The notes: generated by a model not told the origin, from the letters alone. Numbered from the stretch's first letter, positions 25,056-34,973 are shown. The stretch: 64,000 nucleotides of DNA from Litoreibacter janthinus (GCF_900111945.1 NZ_FOYO01000001.1:937751-1001750), one strand, 5' to 3'. A program made the numbers and translations.

Positions 25056-25547
25056 CGGCTTACTCCAGTAAAATAAAGGGAACCGGGTAGATCCCCGGCG
25101 ATTCTCGGTCTTGCACCTGAATTATAGCGCTATAACACAAGCTGCATGGAAATTTGGCGCGCCGTAGGGCCAGAGTGAAGTCACAAATAGATCCAGTTTG
25201 TCGCGGTGTTGGTGGGTGAGATAGCGTTTTTCTGATGCTAATTACAGCAATAACAGTTGCTTACCGATTTTGACGGTGTGGAAGCGTCGCTGAATTGGCT
25301 GTTGAGTGGATAAACTAAATGGATTGACGTAGGCTGCATGACCTCGCCTAGCTTGCTTGCGGGAAAACCGGATGGAGTCGTTTAAAAACTTGAAACACTG
25401 GGCTTTGATGAGATCTGCGTTGGATTATTCAGAGCCTTGTGGTTTGCTCGGAACGCATTTCCGCACGGAACAAGACCCTCCAAGAGGGCGGTCCGACACT
25501 CAACAAAGCGCCCTAGGCGCGCGTAGTTCGACATGGGAGAAGAACTT
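25056..25547 (+). promoter_or_regulatory. Divergent tpa/tauA regulatory region with a perfect 14-bp palindrome
   Basis: No gene is supported here. The half near tpa contains the perfect palindrome TTATAGCGCTATAA at 25122-25135, about 70 bases upstream of the tpa start. On the tauA side a possible -35 hexamer TTGACG lies at 25324-25329, but no convincing -10 follows. Two loosely similar direct elements, GTGGATAAAC (25306-25315) and ATGGATTGAC (25319-25328), precede it. The regulator using these is unknown; TauR is the obvious candidate. Confidence 0.5.
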
Positions 25548-26552
25548 ATGAAACTTACAACAAAACTGATGAATGCAGCGGCCTCCGTTGCTCTGTTGAC
25601 CGGCGCTCAAGCCGCGATGGCGGACGGCCACGGGCTGACCGTCGGCTACTTCCTCGAGTGGCCGATGCCATTCCAGTATGCCAAAGTAAACGGCACCTAT
25701 GACGAGGCGCTTGGCGCGCCTGTGACTTGGGTTTCTTTCGATACCGGGACCGCAATGTCGGCCGCCATGGCATCCGGCGACGTGGACATTTCCGTGTCCC
25801 AAGGTGTGCCACCGTTCGTGGTTGCGACCTCTGCGGGTCAGGACATCCAGATCCTTGACGTGGCCGTGTCCTACTCCGAGAACGACAACTGCGTTGTCGC
25901 TTCGGGCTTGGAAATTGACAAAAACTCCGCTGGCGAACTGGCTGGCAAAAAGGTTGCGGTTCCACTGGGCACCGCCGCGCATTACGGCTTCCTGAGCCAG
26001 ATGAACCACTTCGGCGTGGATATTTCGAGCATGAGCGTTGTGGACATGGCGCCTGCAGAAGGTGCTGCGGCGCTTTCACAAGGGTCTGTTGATATGGCCT
26101 GTGGTTGGGGTGGCGCGCTGCGTACGATGAAAGAGGCTGGCAACATCCTGTTGACTGGCGCTGAAAAAGAAGCGCTTGGCATTCTGGTGTTCGATGTGAC
26201 TTCTGCACCGGCTGGTTTCGTGGCCGAGAATGGCGACATGGCTGCGAAATTCCTGAAGGTCACCGCAGACGCCAACGCAATGTGGGCCGATGAAGCCAAC
26301 CACGCGAAGATGTTGCCAGTGATCGCAAAAGACGCGGGTATGGATGAAGCAGCAACGGCCTCAACGCTTGCAGGGTTCGCATTTCCGAACATGGAAGATC
26401 AGCTTGGCAGCACATGGCTTGGCGGTGGTGCACAGACCTTCATGAAGGGTGTGGCTGATGTTTTCGTAAACGCGAAATCCATCGACGCGGCGCTCGAAAG
26501 CTATGAGGCGACTGTAAACACAGGCCCGCTGAAAGCTGCGTCTGAAATGTAG
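25548..26552 (+). CDS. tauA: Taurine ABC transporter, periplasmic substrate-binding protein
   Basis: A 334-residue binding protein with a Sec signal peptide (MKLTTKLMNAAASVALLTGAQAAMA, cut near AMA-DG by eye). The mature part reads LTVGYFLEWPMPFQYAK, WVSFDTGTAMSAAMASGDVD and ISVSQGVPPFVVATSAG, as in TauA of alphaproteobacteria. ATG 25548 is preferred because GGGAGA lies at the right distance; an ATG 15 bases upstream contains that same ribosome binding site and is unlikely. It delivers taurine to TauBC. A terminator-like hairpin separates it from tauB, probably giving more binding protein than transporter. Confidence 0.93.
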   Translation: MKLTTKLMNAAASVALLTGAQAAMADGHGLTVGYFLEWPMPFQYAKVNGTYDEALGAPVTWVSFDTGTAMSAAMASGDVDISVSQGVPPFVVATSAGQDIQILDVAVSYSENDNCVVASGLEIDKNSAGELAGKKVAVPLGTAAHYGFLSQMNHFGVDISSMSVVDMAPAEGAAALSQGSVDMACGWGGALRTMKEAGNILLTGAEKEALGILVFDVTSAPAGFVAENGDMAAKFLKVTADANAMWADEANHAKMLPVIAKDAGMDEAATASTLAGFAFPNMEDQLGSTWLGGGAQTFMKGVADVFVNAKSIDAALESYEATVNTGPLKAASEM

Positions 26553-26562
26553 CACCGGCTAG

Positions 26563-26593
26563 GGGTGGCGCGGGATTTCCGCGCCACCCTTTT
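26563..26593 (+). terminator. Attenuating terminator between tauA and tauB
   Basis: Stem GGGTGGCGCGG (26563-26573) pairs with CCGCGCCACCC (26579-26589) around a 5-base loop, then TTTT. Confidence 0.85.
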
Positions 26594-26630
26594 CACTTCC
26601 GAATCCGAATAAACAAGGAGTGGGGCAGCC

Positions 26631-27437
26631 ATGTCGGGCCTAACAATCGAGAATATTTCCATGCGCTTCGATCTGCCGAATGGCGGATCGGTGCAGGCGT
26701 TGAAGGACGTCACGCTTGACCTGAAACCGGGTGAGTTGATGAGCGTTCTAGGGCCTTCAGGCTGCGGGAAGACTACATTGCTGAACATTGTTGCGGGTTT
26801 CCTCGCCCCAACTGAGGGGCGCATCGCGATGAACGGGCACACGGTGCACGGGCCAGATGCCGAACGCGGCATGGTGTTCCAGCAAGGTGCCTTGTTTGAA
26901 TGGATGAGCGTTCGCGAGAACGTCGCCTTCGGACCACGGATGAAGGGCGAGAAGGAATCCCAGTACGGCGCGAATGTTGACCATTTGTTAGATGTTGTCG
27001 GCCTTCAGGATTTCAAAGAGAAAGCCATCTACGAGTTGTCCGGCGGGATGCAGCAGCGTGTGGCGCTTGCCCGCTGCCTTGCCAACGACCCGGACGTGAT
27101 CTTGATGGATGAACCACTTGGCGCGCTTGATGCGCTGACCCGCGAGAAAATGCAAAGCCTTGTGCTGAAGCTTTGGAAAGAGACAGGCAAGACGATCATC
27201 CTGATCACTCACTCGGTCGAGGAAGCGTTGCTTCTGGGCGAACGTCTGTTGGTTATGGCGCCACGTCCTGGCCGCATCCACAAGGAATACCGTTTGCCGT
27301 TTGCCGATCTTGGCGTCGACCAAGACCTGCGGGAGGTGAAGAAGCACCCTGACTATGCCAAGACCCGTGAGGAAATCCTCGCCATGATCTGGGACATGGA
27401 AGAGGAGATTATGGGCCGCACGGAGGAAAGCGCATGA
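26631..27437 (+). CDS. tauB: Taurine ABC transporter, ATP-binding protein
   Basis: A 268-residue ABC ATPase of the nitrate/sulfonate/taurine group. Walker A is GPSGCGKTT, the Q-loop is MVFQQGALFEWMSVREN, the signature ELSGGMQQRVALARCLA, and Walker B DVILMDEPLGALDALTRE with the switch His in LITHSVEEA. It powers uptake by TauAC at the cytoplasmic face. The ribosome binding site AAGGAG lies upstream of the ATG, and its stop overlaps tauC (ATGA). Confidence 0.95.
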   Translation: MSGLTIENISMRFDLPNGGSVQALKDVTLDLKPGELMSVLGPSGCGKTTLLNIVAGFLAPTEGRIAMNGHTVHGPDAERGMVFQQGALFEWMSVRENVAFGPRMKGEKESQYGANVDHLLDVVGLQDFKEKAIYELSGGMQQRVALARCLANDPDVILMDEPLGALDALTREKMQSLVLKLWKETGKTIILITHSVEEALLLGERLLVMAPRPGRIHKEYRLPFADLGVDQDLREVKKHPDYAKTREEILAMIWDMEEEIMGRTEESA

Positions 27438-28699
27438 CTATCCTTGCAATCTACGTTGCCATCTTCATCGGCGGTTTCTTTGCGGTAAAGTACATCACCG
27501 CATCCGCGCAGCCCAAAGACTACACCTCGCTGAAAACGGTTACATTCGGAGATGAAAGCGCGGTTCGACCTAATCGGGCGGCTTCTATCATTTCCATTGC
27601 CACGATCTTTCTGCTGTGGGGGGCGTTCACGGGCTCAAGTCTGATCCCTTCCTTCCTGCATGCGCCGGCGGCTTATACAGGTTTGGGCGAGTTTACCTAC
27701 ACAGTGGACGCCAACGGGCAGAAAGATGATGCGACGGTCACGGTAAATGTACATGAGGCAGATGGTGACTCCACCGTTCCTGAGGTTGCGCCGGGGGACG
27801 GGTTTGCCAAGAACGACGCGATCTCGATTGTGAAGTACCGCTCCAATTTGCTGCGCGTGGATAGCAACGACGAGCTTGGCCGTGATGACGGTGCGCAAAT
27901 CGTGGCCGTGAATGGCAAGCCGATCGCGCCGGGAGGGGAAGTTATGACCGACTTTGCCCGCGTAGCCATGACGCCAAAGGGCACGCTGAATATCGAGCCA
28001 AAAACCGGCTGGCAAATGCAGCCGCTGTACTTGCCGCCCCCTGAAAAAGTGGCGAGCCGATTGGTCGAGATTTCGAACACTGGCTTCCGGAACTCGACGC
28101 TCTGGGAACACCTTGGCTATTCGCTGTTCCGCGTGATCGTGGGCTTCCTGATCGGCGCCGCCGTGGGCATCCCGCTGGGTTATGCCATGGGCCTGTCAAA
28201 CTGGTTCCGCGGATGGTTTGATCCGGTAGTCGAATTCATGCGCCCCGTGCCGCCCTTGGCGCTAATCCCGCTGGTCATCATCTGGGCCGGAATCGGGGAG
28301 GTTGGTAAGATCGTGCTGCTGTTCCTTGCGGCGCTTTGGATCATGGCAATTGCCGCGCGCTCTGGTGTGTCTGGTGTGAACATCACCAAGGTTCATGCAG
28401 CCTACTCACTAGGCGCGTCCAAATGGCAGATCATGCGCTACGTCATCATCCCGAACAGCTTGCCGGAAATCTTCACCGGAGCGCGCGTAGCGATGGGGGT
28501 TTGTTGGGGCACGGTTGTGGCCGCCGAACTTGTGGCTGCCGAGAAGGGAGCGGGTATGATGATCATGGTAGCGTCAAAGTTCCAGAACACCGACATCGTG
28601 TTGATGGGCATCATCCTGATCGGCGTCATTGGCTTCAGCATCGACGTGCTGATGCGCTGGGCGGAGCGGATTTTGGTGCCTTGGAAGGGGCGGAGCTAA
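27434..28699 (+). CDS. tauC: Taurine ABC transporter permease with N-terminal periplasmic insertion
   Basis: A 421-residue permease, clearly longer than the roughly 275 residues of E. coli TauC. Two extra N-terminal helices (MTILAIYVAIFIGGFFAV and SIISIATIFLLWGAF) bracket or precede a soluble region from about residue 75 to 195. That region contains beta-strand-like text such as TYTVDANGQ and ATVTVNVHEADGDSTVPEV. The typical BPD_transp_1 permease follows (LGYSLFRVIVGFLIGAAVG, FMRPVPPLALIPLVIIW, and the EAA-loop segment LGASKWQIMRYVIIPNSLPE). The extension may belong to the alphaproteobacterial TauC subtype. Coupled to tauB by ATGA. Confidence 0.92.
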   Translation: MTILAIYVAIFIGGFFAVKYITASAQPKDYTSLKTVTFGDESAVRPNRAASIISIATIFLLWGAFTGSSLIPSFLHAPAAYTGLGEFTYTVDANGQKDDATVTVNVHEADGDSTVPEVAPGDGFAKNDAISIVKYRSNLLRVDSNDELGRDDGAQIVAVNGKPIAPGGEVMTDFARVAMTPKGTLNIEPKTGWQMQPLYLPPPEKVASRLVEISNTGFRNSTLWEHLGYSLFRVIVGFLIGAAVGIPLGYAMGLSNWFRGWFDPVVEFMRPVPPLALIPLVIIWAGIGEVGKIVLLFLAALWIMAIAARSGVSGVNITKVHAAYSLGASKWQIMRYVIIPNSLPEIFTGARVAMGVCWGTVVAAELVAAEKGAGMMIMVASKFQNTDIVLMGIILIGVIGFSIDVLMRWAERILVPWKGRS

Positions 28700-28723
28700 A
28701 CTCTGACAAATGTCGCGAATTTG

Positions 28724-28757
28724 CCGCCGCCTGTCTTGTTCCGATAGGCGGCGGTTT
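28724..28757 (+). terminator. Probable terminator after tauABC
   Basis: Stem CCGCCGCCT (28724-28732) pairs with AGGCGGCGG (28746-28754) over a 13-base loop, followed by only TTT. Moderate strength. Confidence 0.6.
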
Positions 28758-28780
28758 ACGTTTGGGCCGTAAATGCGCAC

Positions 28781-30184
28781 ATGTTTCTAAGTATCTTCGA
28801 CATATTTAAAGTGGGCATCGGCCCGTCTTCCTCTCATACGATGGGGCCGATGACGGCTGCGGGGCGGTTTCTGGACGACCTGCGTGGCGGGCGTGAAAAA
28901 GAACCCGGCGCGGGGGAGTTAGCGGGCGTATCGGCGTCGCTGCATGGCTCTCTGGCGTTTACCGGCAAGGGCCACGCGACAGACCGCGCGGTGATGCTTG
29001 GGCTGATGGGGTATTTGCCCGCGACGATGGATCCAGATGCCGTGGACGAACTGATCGACACGCTGGCGGTGGAGAAGGTTGTGCGGCCAGTGGGGTTGCC
29101 TGCGCTGTCGCTCAATCCGGCGAAGGACGTGGTTTTCGACTATGATGTGATCTTGCCGGGCCATGCCAATGGCATGATCCTGAAAGCGTGGGATACGACC
29201 GGAAACCTGTATATGCAGGAGACGTATTATTCCGTCGGCGGCGGCTTTGTGATGACCGAGGCGGAACTTGCCGGAGAGGAGCCAGACCTGCATGTGCAGA
29301 AGGAACAAGCGGGGTTTCCGTATCCGTTTGGCTCGGCCGCTGAGATGCTGGCGATGGGCAAGGCCCATGGCAAAACCATCGCGCAGATGAAGGAGGCCAA
29401 CGAGTTGGCCAATCTTTCGCGCGCGGAGTTGGACCGGAACCTGACGGTGATCCGCGACGCGATGTTTGATTGTGTTGATCGCGGGTTGCGGATGGACGGG
29501 ATTTTGCCGGGCGGGCTGAACGTGAAACGGCGTGCCAAGCGTATCCATGACCAGTTGCTGGCGGAGCAGGGGATGAACCGCAGCCAGCCGCACACGATCA
29601 ACGACTGGATGAGCGTCTACGCGATGGCCGTGAACGAGGAGAACGCGGCAGGGGGCAAGGTCGTGACCTCGCCCACCAACGGGGCGGCGGGGGTGCTGCC
29701 ATCGGTGCTGCGCTACTACCGCGAGCATTGCATAGGGGCCACCGAAGAGGGGCAGCGCAAGTTCCTGCTGACGGCAGCGGCGATTGGCGGGTTGATCAAG
29801 CATAATGCCTCGATTTCGGGGGCTGAGGTCGGGTGTCAGGGGGAAGTCGGCTCGGCGTCGTCCATGGCGGCGGCGGGGCTGTGTGCGGCTTTGGGCGGCA
29901 GCAATGAGCAGGTCGAGAATGCCGCCGAGATTGCGCTGGAGCATCATCTGGGCATGACCTGCGATCCGGTCGCTGGACTGGTCCAAGTGCCGTGCATCGA
30001 GCGCAACGGGTTGGGTGCTATCAAGGCTGTTTCGGCTGCGTCTTTGGCGCTGCGCGGGGACGGGACGCATTTCATGCCTCTGGACAACTGCATCGAAGCC
30101 ATGCGCCAAACCGGCATCGACATGAGTTCGAAATACAAAGAAACCTCGCAAGGGGGGCTTGCGGTCAACATTCCAGAGTGTTGA
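28781..30184 (+). CDS. sdaA: L-serine ammonia-lyase (L-serine dehydratase)
   Basis: A 467-residue single-chain serine dehydratase with fused beta and alpha domains. The beta domain starts [20 protein letters not shown], the family hallmark. The alpha domain has the iron-sulfur cysteines in [34 protein letters not shown], and [11 protein letters not shown]. It deaminates L-serine to pyruvate and ammonia using an oxygen-sensitive 4Fe-4S cluster. Length and start are normal. It stands between tauABC and the uronate dehydrogenase gene, on the same strand as both, without obvious pathway links. Confidence 0.95.
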   Translation: MFLSIFDIFKVGIGPSSSHTMGPMTAAGRFLDDLRGGREKEPGAGELAGVSASLHGSLAFTGKGHATDRAVMLGLMGYLPATMDPDAVDELIDTLAVEKVVRPVGLPALSLNPAKDVVFDYDVILPGHANGMILKAWDTTGNLYMQETYYSVGGGFVMTEAELAGEEPDLHVQKEQAGFPYPFGSAAEMLAMGKAHGKTIAQMKEANELANLSRAELDRNLTVIRDAMFDCVDRGLRMDGILPGGLNVKRRAKRIHDQLLAEQGMNRSQPHTINDWMSVYAMAVNEENAAGGKVVTSPTNGAAGVLPSVLRYYREHCIGATEEGQRKFLLTAAAIGGLIKHNASISGAEVGCQGEVGSASSMAAAGLCAALGGSNEQVENAAEIALEHHLGMTCDPVAGLVQVPCIERNGLGAIKAVSAASLALRGDGTHFMPLDNCIEAMRQTGIDMSSKYKETSQGGLAVNIPEC

Positions 30185-30215
30185 TGTCTGCCTGACAACT
30201 TTGGGAGATCATGCT

Positions 30216-31046
30216 TTGAAAAAGATCGTATTGACGGGCGCTGCTGGCAATCTTGGAAAAGTCCTTCGTGGCCCTTTGGCCGCGATGTGTGACGAGCTGC
30301 TGTCTACGGATATCGCGCCGAGCGTTGGCGAATTAGCCGTCAACGAGACGTTTGTGCAGGCCGATCTTGCCGACATGGCGCAAATCCGTCCCTTGCTTGA
30401 GGGCGCGGACATGGTGGTACATTTTGGTGCGATCGTGGACGAGCTTCCGTTCGAGGACTTGTGGGGCCCCAACTTCGTCGGCTCCTACAATATTTGGCAG
30501 GCGGCGAAAGAGCACGGCGTCCGCCGTGTCGTGTATGCGTCCTCCATCCATGCGATGGGCATGTATCCGAAAACCGTCGCCATCACCCCCGACATGCCGC
30601 ATCGCCCCGACACCTATTACGGCCTTGCAAAGTGTTTCAGCGAGGACCTGGGCCGCATGTATTGGGAGAAGGAAGGGATCGAGTCCGTCCATATCAGAAT
30701 CCTATCGGCCATCCCGCGGCCCGGTAATGCGCGCGCTTTGGGGACGTGGTTGAGCTTTGATGACCTTACGCAGGTGGTGACCCGCGCAATTGATACGCCG
30801 GTTGTTGGCTTCACGGTTATCTATGGCGTGTCGAACAACGACCGTAGCCCGGTCGACAACTCTTCCGCGTCGCATCTTGGCTATAGCCCGAATGACAACG
30901 GCGAGGAATATGCCGAAGCCATCTTGGCAGAGACTGGCCCCGCGGACTTGAACGACTTGGGTCTAACTTGCCACGGCGGGCCATTCGCATCCGCCAAGCT
31001 GGGTGTCAGCCCGATGGCGCTTATGGGTATCCCTGACGACGACTAA
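30216..31046 (+). CDS. udh: NAD-dependent uronate dehydrogenase (SDR/epimerase family)
   Basis: A 276-residue extended short-chain dehydrogenase. The NAD motif is TGAAGNLGKVLRG at the very N-terminus; the catalytic Ser-Tyr-Lys are in YASSIHAMG and YYGLAKCFSEDLGRMYW; RPGNARALGTWLSFDDLTQ matches the uronate dehydrogenase substrate loop. The enzyme oxidises glucuronate or galacturonate to the aldarolactone. The start is TTG at 30216, the only start in this frame that fits both the Rossmann motif and the ribosome binding site GGGAG 9 bases upstream; an ATG five bases earlier is out of frame. Confidence 0.82.
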   Translation: MKKIVLTGAAGNLGKVLRGPLAAMCDELLSTDIAPSVGELAVNETFVQADLADMAQIRPLLEGADMVVHFGAIVDELPFEDLWGPNFVGSYNIWQAAKEHGVRRVVYASSIHAMGMYPKTVAITPDMPHRPDTYYGLAKCFSEDLGRMYWEKEGIESVHIRILSAIPRPGNARALGTWLSFDDLTQVVTRAIDTPVVGFTVIYGVSNNDRSPVDNSSASHLGYSPNDNGEEYAEAILAETGPADLNDLGLTCHGGPFASAKLGVSPMALMGIPDDD

Positions 31047-31056
31047 GTTGGGAGAG

Positions 31057-31815
31057 CTAGGCCAAACACAGCTCTGTTCCCCATTGAGTGCAAAGCGCAT
31101 CGAGCTCGTTGGGCAGTGGCGCATCAGTGTAGAACGAGTGGACTTCTTTCAGTGACGCAATTTTGACAGGGGCGGTGCGTTCGAACTTGGATGCATCTGA
31201 TACAAGAAAGGTTTGGCGGGATCGGGCGATGATCGTCTGGCTTACATCTACCTCCTGAATGTCGAAGTCGAGAATGTCTCCGTCACCGTCCAACGCAGAG
31301 CAACCGATCACCGCATAGTCGAACTTGAACTGTTCGATCAGTTTGGTTGTCATGGCTCCAACCAGCCCTCCATCAGAGCGCCGTAGCGTGCCTCCAGCCA
31401 ACATCACATCGATATGTGGGTTGGCCGACAGAATATTGGCGATGTTCAGATTGTTGGTCACGACCATAAGGTTTTCGTGGTGCAGTAATGCACGGGCCAC
31501 GGCTTCAGTTGTCGTGCCGATGTTGAGAAACACGCACGCGCCTTCTGGAATGTCGGAAGCACAGATCTGCGCAATGCGGGCTTTTGCAGGATGGTTGAGC
31601 TTCTGGCGTTCCTGATAGCCGATGACGGAGGCACGTTCCGGCAAAATGGCGCCGCCGTGGACTCGCTTGAGGTGTCCGCTGTCGGACAAATCAGTCAGAT
31701 CTTTGCGGATCGTCTGAGGGGTGGTCTGAAAACGCTGAGCCAGTTTTTCAACGCTCACGCGCCCTTTTCGGCGGGCGATGTCCAGTATTTCAGATTGCCG
31801 GAAGTTTTCGGCCAT
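31057..31815 (-). CDS. glpR: DeoR-family transcriptional repressor GlpR
   Basis: A 252-residue regulator with an N-terminal DeoR helix-turn-helix (ILDIARRKGRVSVEKLAQRF, TTPQTIRKDLTDLSD, then HLKRVHGGA) and a C-terminal sugar-phosphate-binding domain with the phosphate loop LNIGTTTEAVARALL and VLAGGTLRRSDGGLVG. In related bacteria GlpR represses glycerol-3-phosphate genes and is released by glycerol 3-phosphate. ATG 31815 has GGAG 6 bases upstream; a TTG at 31836 would place the start inside the repeats. It is divergent from glpDK across a short region with tandem repeats. Confidence 0.88.
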   Translation of the reverse strand: MAENFRQSEILDIARRKGRVSVEKLAQRFQTTPQTIRKDLTDLSDSGHLKRVHGGAILPERASVIGYQERQKLNHPAKARIAQICASDIPEGACVFLNIGTTTEAVARALLHHENLMVVTNNLNIANILSANPHIDVMLAGGTLRRSDGGLVGAMTTKLIEQFKFDYAVIGCSALDGDGDILDFDIQEVDVSQTIIARSRQTFLVSDASKFERTAPVKIASLKEVHSFYTDAPLPNELDALCTQWGTELCLA

Positions 31816-31831
31816 GAACTGCTCCAGTATC

Positions 31832-31873
31832 GACAAAACGAAAGTAAACCTTGACGAAACGAAAGTAAACTTG
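31832..31873 (+). promoter_or_regulatory. Tandem 21-bp direct repeats in the glpR/glpD intergenic region (candidate GlpR operator)
   Basis: Two adjacent 21-base units (31832-31852 and 31853-31873) share the identical core AACGAAAGTAAAC and differ at only three other places. On the opposite strand each unit contains TTTCGTTT, a type of element bound by DeoR-family regulators. The position just upstream of both divergent genes fits an operator controlling glpD-glpK and glpR itself. Confidence 0.72.
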
Positions 31874-31908
31874 TGATTAGAGGGGCGAAGCCAAAGGGAG
31901 TCGTCGTC

Positions 31909-33492
31909 ATGGCGCAGGACGATATAGTTGACCTATTCATCATTGGTGGCGGGATTAACGGGGTTGGCATCGCGCGGGATGCTGCGGGGCGCGGTATTTC
32001 GGTTTCTCTGGCAGAGATGAATGACCTGGGATGGGCGACATCTAGTGCATCAACCAAGCTCTTCCACGGCGGGTTGCGGTATCTCGAATTCTTTGAGATC
32101 GGGCTTGTGCGCAAGGCATTGATCGAACGGGAGACCCTTTTGAAGGCAATGCCTCATATCAGTTGGCCGATGCGGTTCGTGCTGCCCTACCACAAAGACA
32201 TGCGCTTCGAGAGTGAAACGCCGACATCCAAACTGCTGAGCGTGGTGATGCCGTGGATGAAAGGGCGACGTCCGGCGTGGCTGATCCGGCTGGGATTGTT
32301 TTTGTATGACAATTTGGGCGGGCGCGAGATTTTGCCCGGAACACGAAGTGTAGATCTGACAAAAGACGAAGTCGGCGAGGGGATCGAGGACCGTTTTACC
32401 TTCGCTTACGAGTATTCGGACTGCTGGATTGAGGATGCGCGGCTTGTGATCCTGAACGCCCGCGACGCGCAGGCGCGCGGAGCAGAAATCCACGTTCGCA
32501 CCAAAGTGACAACCGCGGAGCGCACTGGCAATCATTGGACGATCCATTTGCTGGATGTGGAGACGGGAAGCACTTCGGTGCGACGCGCAAAAATGCTGGT
32601 CAATGCGGGGGGGCCATGGGTCGAAGATGTGATCCGCAACGTCGCGCGGATCAACTCGACCGAGGGGGTCAGGCTTGTGCGGGGTAGCCACATCGTGACG
32701 AAACGGCTGTTCACTCATGACAAAGCATATTTTTTTCAAGGAGAAGACGGCCGGATCATCTTCGCAATTCCCTATGAGACAGACTTCACGTTGATCGGGA
32801 CCACAGATGCGGAGCATTCTGACCCATCGGTGCGACCCGTTTGCACCGATGCAGAGCGTGACTACCTAATTGCGTTTGCCAATGGCTACTTCAAATATGA
32901 CATCAGTGTAGAGGACGTCGTATGGACCTACTCGGGCGTGCGCCCGCTTTATGATGACGGCGCAAAATCAGCGACTGCTGCAACTCGCGACTACGTGCTG
33001 AGCCTTGATGACAACGGCGCACCTTTGCTGAACGTCTTCGGCGGAAAAATCACGACCTATCGGAAACTCGCTGAAAATGCGTTGGAGAAAATTGGACCAC
33101 TGTTGGGTAACGAGCAGGGCAAATGGACGTCGGGCGTGCCGATGCCCGGTGGCGATTTCAGCGTGGATGATGTGCAGGGCGTCATCGATGGACTGATTGT
33201 CGACTACCCTTTCCTAGATGATGCTTGGGCCAAGCGGCTTGTTCGCGCCTACGGCACTGATGCGCACGTTGTGTTAGGCGATGCTGCGGCCCCTTCAGAT
33301 TTGGGCCGGCATTTTGGTGCGAACCTGACAGAGCGGGAAGTGCGATGGTTGATGACGTCCGAGTATGCGCGCCGCGCAGAAGACGTGGTTTGGCGCCGAT
33401 CGAAACTAGGGTTGCGCATGAGCGAGGCCCAGATCAGTCTGCTTGACGAATGGATGCAGCAGGAACGTGGCACGCGGGGGGAGGACGAATGA
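31909..33492 (+). CDS. glpD: Glycerol-3-phosphate dehydrogenase (FAD, aerobic)
   Basis: A 527-residue FAD enzyme that oxidises sn-glycerol 3-phosphate to dihydroxyacetone phosphate and reduces quinone at the inner membrane. The FAD motif is [20 protein letters not shown]; the family segments [19 protein letters not shown] and [17 protein letters not shown] with LIGTTDAEH are present, and the C-terminal DAO_C domain carries [17 protein letters not shown] 31909 follows GGGAG; a GTG at 31873 lies inside the operator repeats. The stop overlaps glpK (ATGA). Confidence 0.96.
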   Translation: MAQDDIVDLFIIGGGINGVGIARDAAGRGISVSLAEMNDLGWATSSASTKLFHGGLRYLEFFEIGLVRKALIERETLLKAMPHISWPMRFVLPYHKDMRFESETPTSKLLSVVMPWMKGRRPAWLIRLGLFLYDNLGGREILPGTRSVDLTKDEVGEGIEDRFTFAYEYSDCWIEDARLVILNARDAQARGAEIHVRTKVTTAERTGNHWTIHLLDVETGSTSVRRAKMLVNAGGPWVEDVIRNVARINSTEGVRLVRGSHIVTKRLFTHDKAYFFQGEDGRIIFAIPYETDFTLIGTTDAEHSDPSVRPVCTDAERDYLIAFANGYFKYDISVEDVVWTYSGVRPLYDDGAKSATAATRDYVLSLDDNGAPLLNVFGGKITTYRKLAENALEKIGPLLGNEQGKWTSGVPMPGGDFSVDDVQGVIDGLIVDYPFLDDAWAKRLVRAYGTDAHVVLGDAAAPSDLGRHFGANLTEREVRWLMTSEYARRAEDVVWRRSKLGLRMSEAQISLLDEWMQQERGTRGEDE

Positions 33493-34973
33493 AACACATT
33501 CTGGCAATAGATCAGGGGACCACCTCGAGCAGAGCGATCATCTTCGACAAAGACATGAAGATCGTCGCTTCCGCGCAGGAAGAGTTTGAGCAGCATTTCC
33601 CGCATTCTGGTTGGGTGGAACATGACCCTGCCGACCTGTGGTCAACGACTGCTGGGACATGTCGATCGGCGATTGAACGGGCGGGAATCACAGCAGAGGA
33701 CATTGCGGGCATCGGAATTACGAACCAGCGCGAAACCACATTGGTCTGGGACAAGTCTACAGGCGAACCAGTCCACAACGCGATCGTCTGGCAGGACCGC
33801 CGGACCTCCGCCTATTGCCGCGAACTCCGCGACGCAGGACATGAAGAGATGTTCTCCATTCGCACAGGGCTTTTGTTGGATCCCTATTTCTCTGGCACGA
33901 AGTTGCGCTGGATTTTGGAGAACGTCGAAGGTGCTCGCGACCGCGCAGAAGCAGGTGACCTGCTGTTCGGGACAGTCGACAGCTTTTTGATCTGGAAGAT
34001 GACAGGCGGCGCGGAACACGTGACCGATGCCACAAATGCGGCGCGCACCTTGTTGTACGACATCAGGCAAGGGCGGTGGAGCACCGCAATCTGTGAGTTG
34101 CTCGGAATTCCGATGCAGATGCTACCGGAGGTCAAAGACTGCGCCGCCGATTTCGGCATGTGCAGGGCGGACCTGTTCGGCAAAGAGCTTCCTATTCTTG
34201 GTGTGGCGGGTGACCAGCAGGCGGCCACTGTGGGCCAGGCCTGCTTTAAGCCGGGGATGATGAAGTCGACCTATGGCACGGGTTGCTTTGCGTTGCTAAA
34301 CACCGGCGATACGCCGGTCGCCTCCAAAAACCGGATGCTCACGACGATCGCCTACCAGTTCGATGGAAAGCCGACCTATGCGCTCGAAGGGTCGATCTTC
34401 ATTGCAGGTGCCGTGGTGCAGTGGCTTCGCGACGGCATCCAGATCATCCGTGACGCAAAGGAAACGCAGCCCCTGGCGGAAGGCGCGGATGACGAGCAGG
34501 ACGTTATCCTTGTGCCCGCGTTCACCGGTCTTGGCGCGCCGTATTGGGATGCGGATTGCCGGGGAGCGATTTTCGGGCTGACGCGGGGATCAGGCCGCGA
34601 GGAACTCGCACGGGCCGCGTTGGAAAGCGTGGGCTACCAAACGCGGGACCTTCTTGAGGCGATGAAGGCCGACTGGGATGCCGATGGCGAAGATGTATTG
34701 CGTGTTGATGGCGGGATGACAGCCAGCGACTGGGCGATGCAATTTCTGAGTGACATTATCGGCGCTCAGGTAGATCGCCCCGAAGTGCTGGAGACGACAG
34801 CACTTGGCGCGGCTTGGCTCGCAGGTGCGCGGGCAGGCCTTTATCCCGACATGGACGGATTTTCCAAGAACTGGGCGTTGGAGCGTCGTTTCGAGCCTGT
34901 CATGGATGGCGAAACGCGCGACCGGAAATACACAGGCTGGAAAAAAGCAGTCGCGGCAACTATGTCCGTTTAG
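33489..34973 (+). CDS. glpK: Glycerol kinase
   Basis: A 494-residue FGGY-family kinase that converts glycerol to sn-glycerol 3-phosphate, the GlpD substrate. The start [20 protein letters not shown] and motifs [42 protein letters not shown] and the C-terminal [18 protein letters not shown] are typical. The true start is the ATG overlapping the glpD stop. No glycerol facilitator gene accompanies it in this window. Confidence 0.96.
   Translation: MKHILAIDQGTTSSRAIIFDKDMKIVASAQEEFEQHFPHSGWVEHDPADLWSTTAGTCRSAIERAGITAEDIAGIGITNQRETTLVWDKSTGEPVHNAIVWQDRRTSAYCRELRDAGHEEMFSIRTGLLLDPYFSGTKLRWILENVEGARDRAEAGDLLFGTVDSFLIWKMTGGAEHVTDATNAARTLLYDIRQGRWSTAICELLGIPMQMLPEVKDCAADFGMCRADLFGKELPILGVAGDQQAATVGQACFKPGMMKSTYGTGCFALLNTGDTPVASKNRMLTTIAYQFDGKPTYALEGSIFIAGAVVQWLRDGIQIIRDAKETQPLAEGADDEQDVILVPAFTGLGAPYWDADCRGAIFGLTRGSGREELARAALESVGYQTRDLLEAMKADWDADGEDVLRVDGGMTASDWAMQFLSDIIGAQVDRPEVLETTALGAAWLAGARAGLYPDMDGFSKNWALERRFEPVMDGETRDRKYTGWKKAVAATMSV

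Noticed and set aside
28919..30151. 410-residue minus-strand frame
   Set aside because: Fully antisense to sdaA, with no recognisable domain and a composition dominated by His and Arg as usual for shadow frames.
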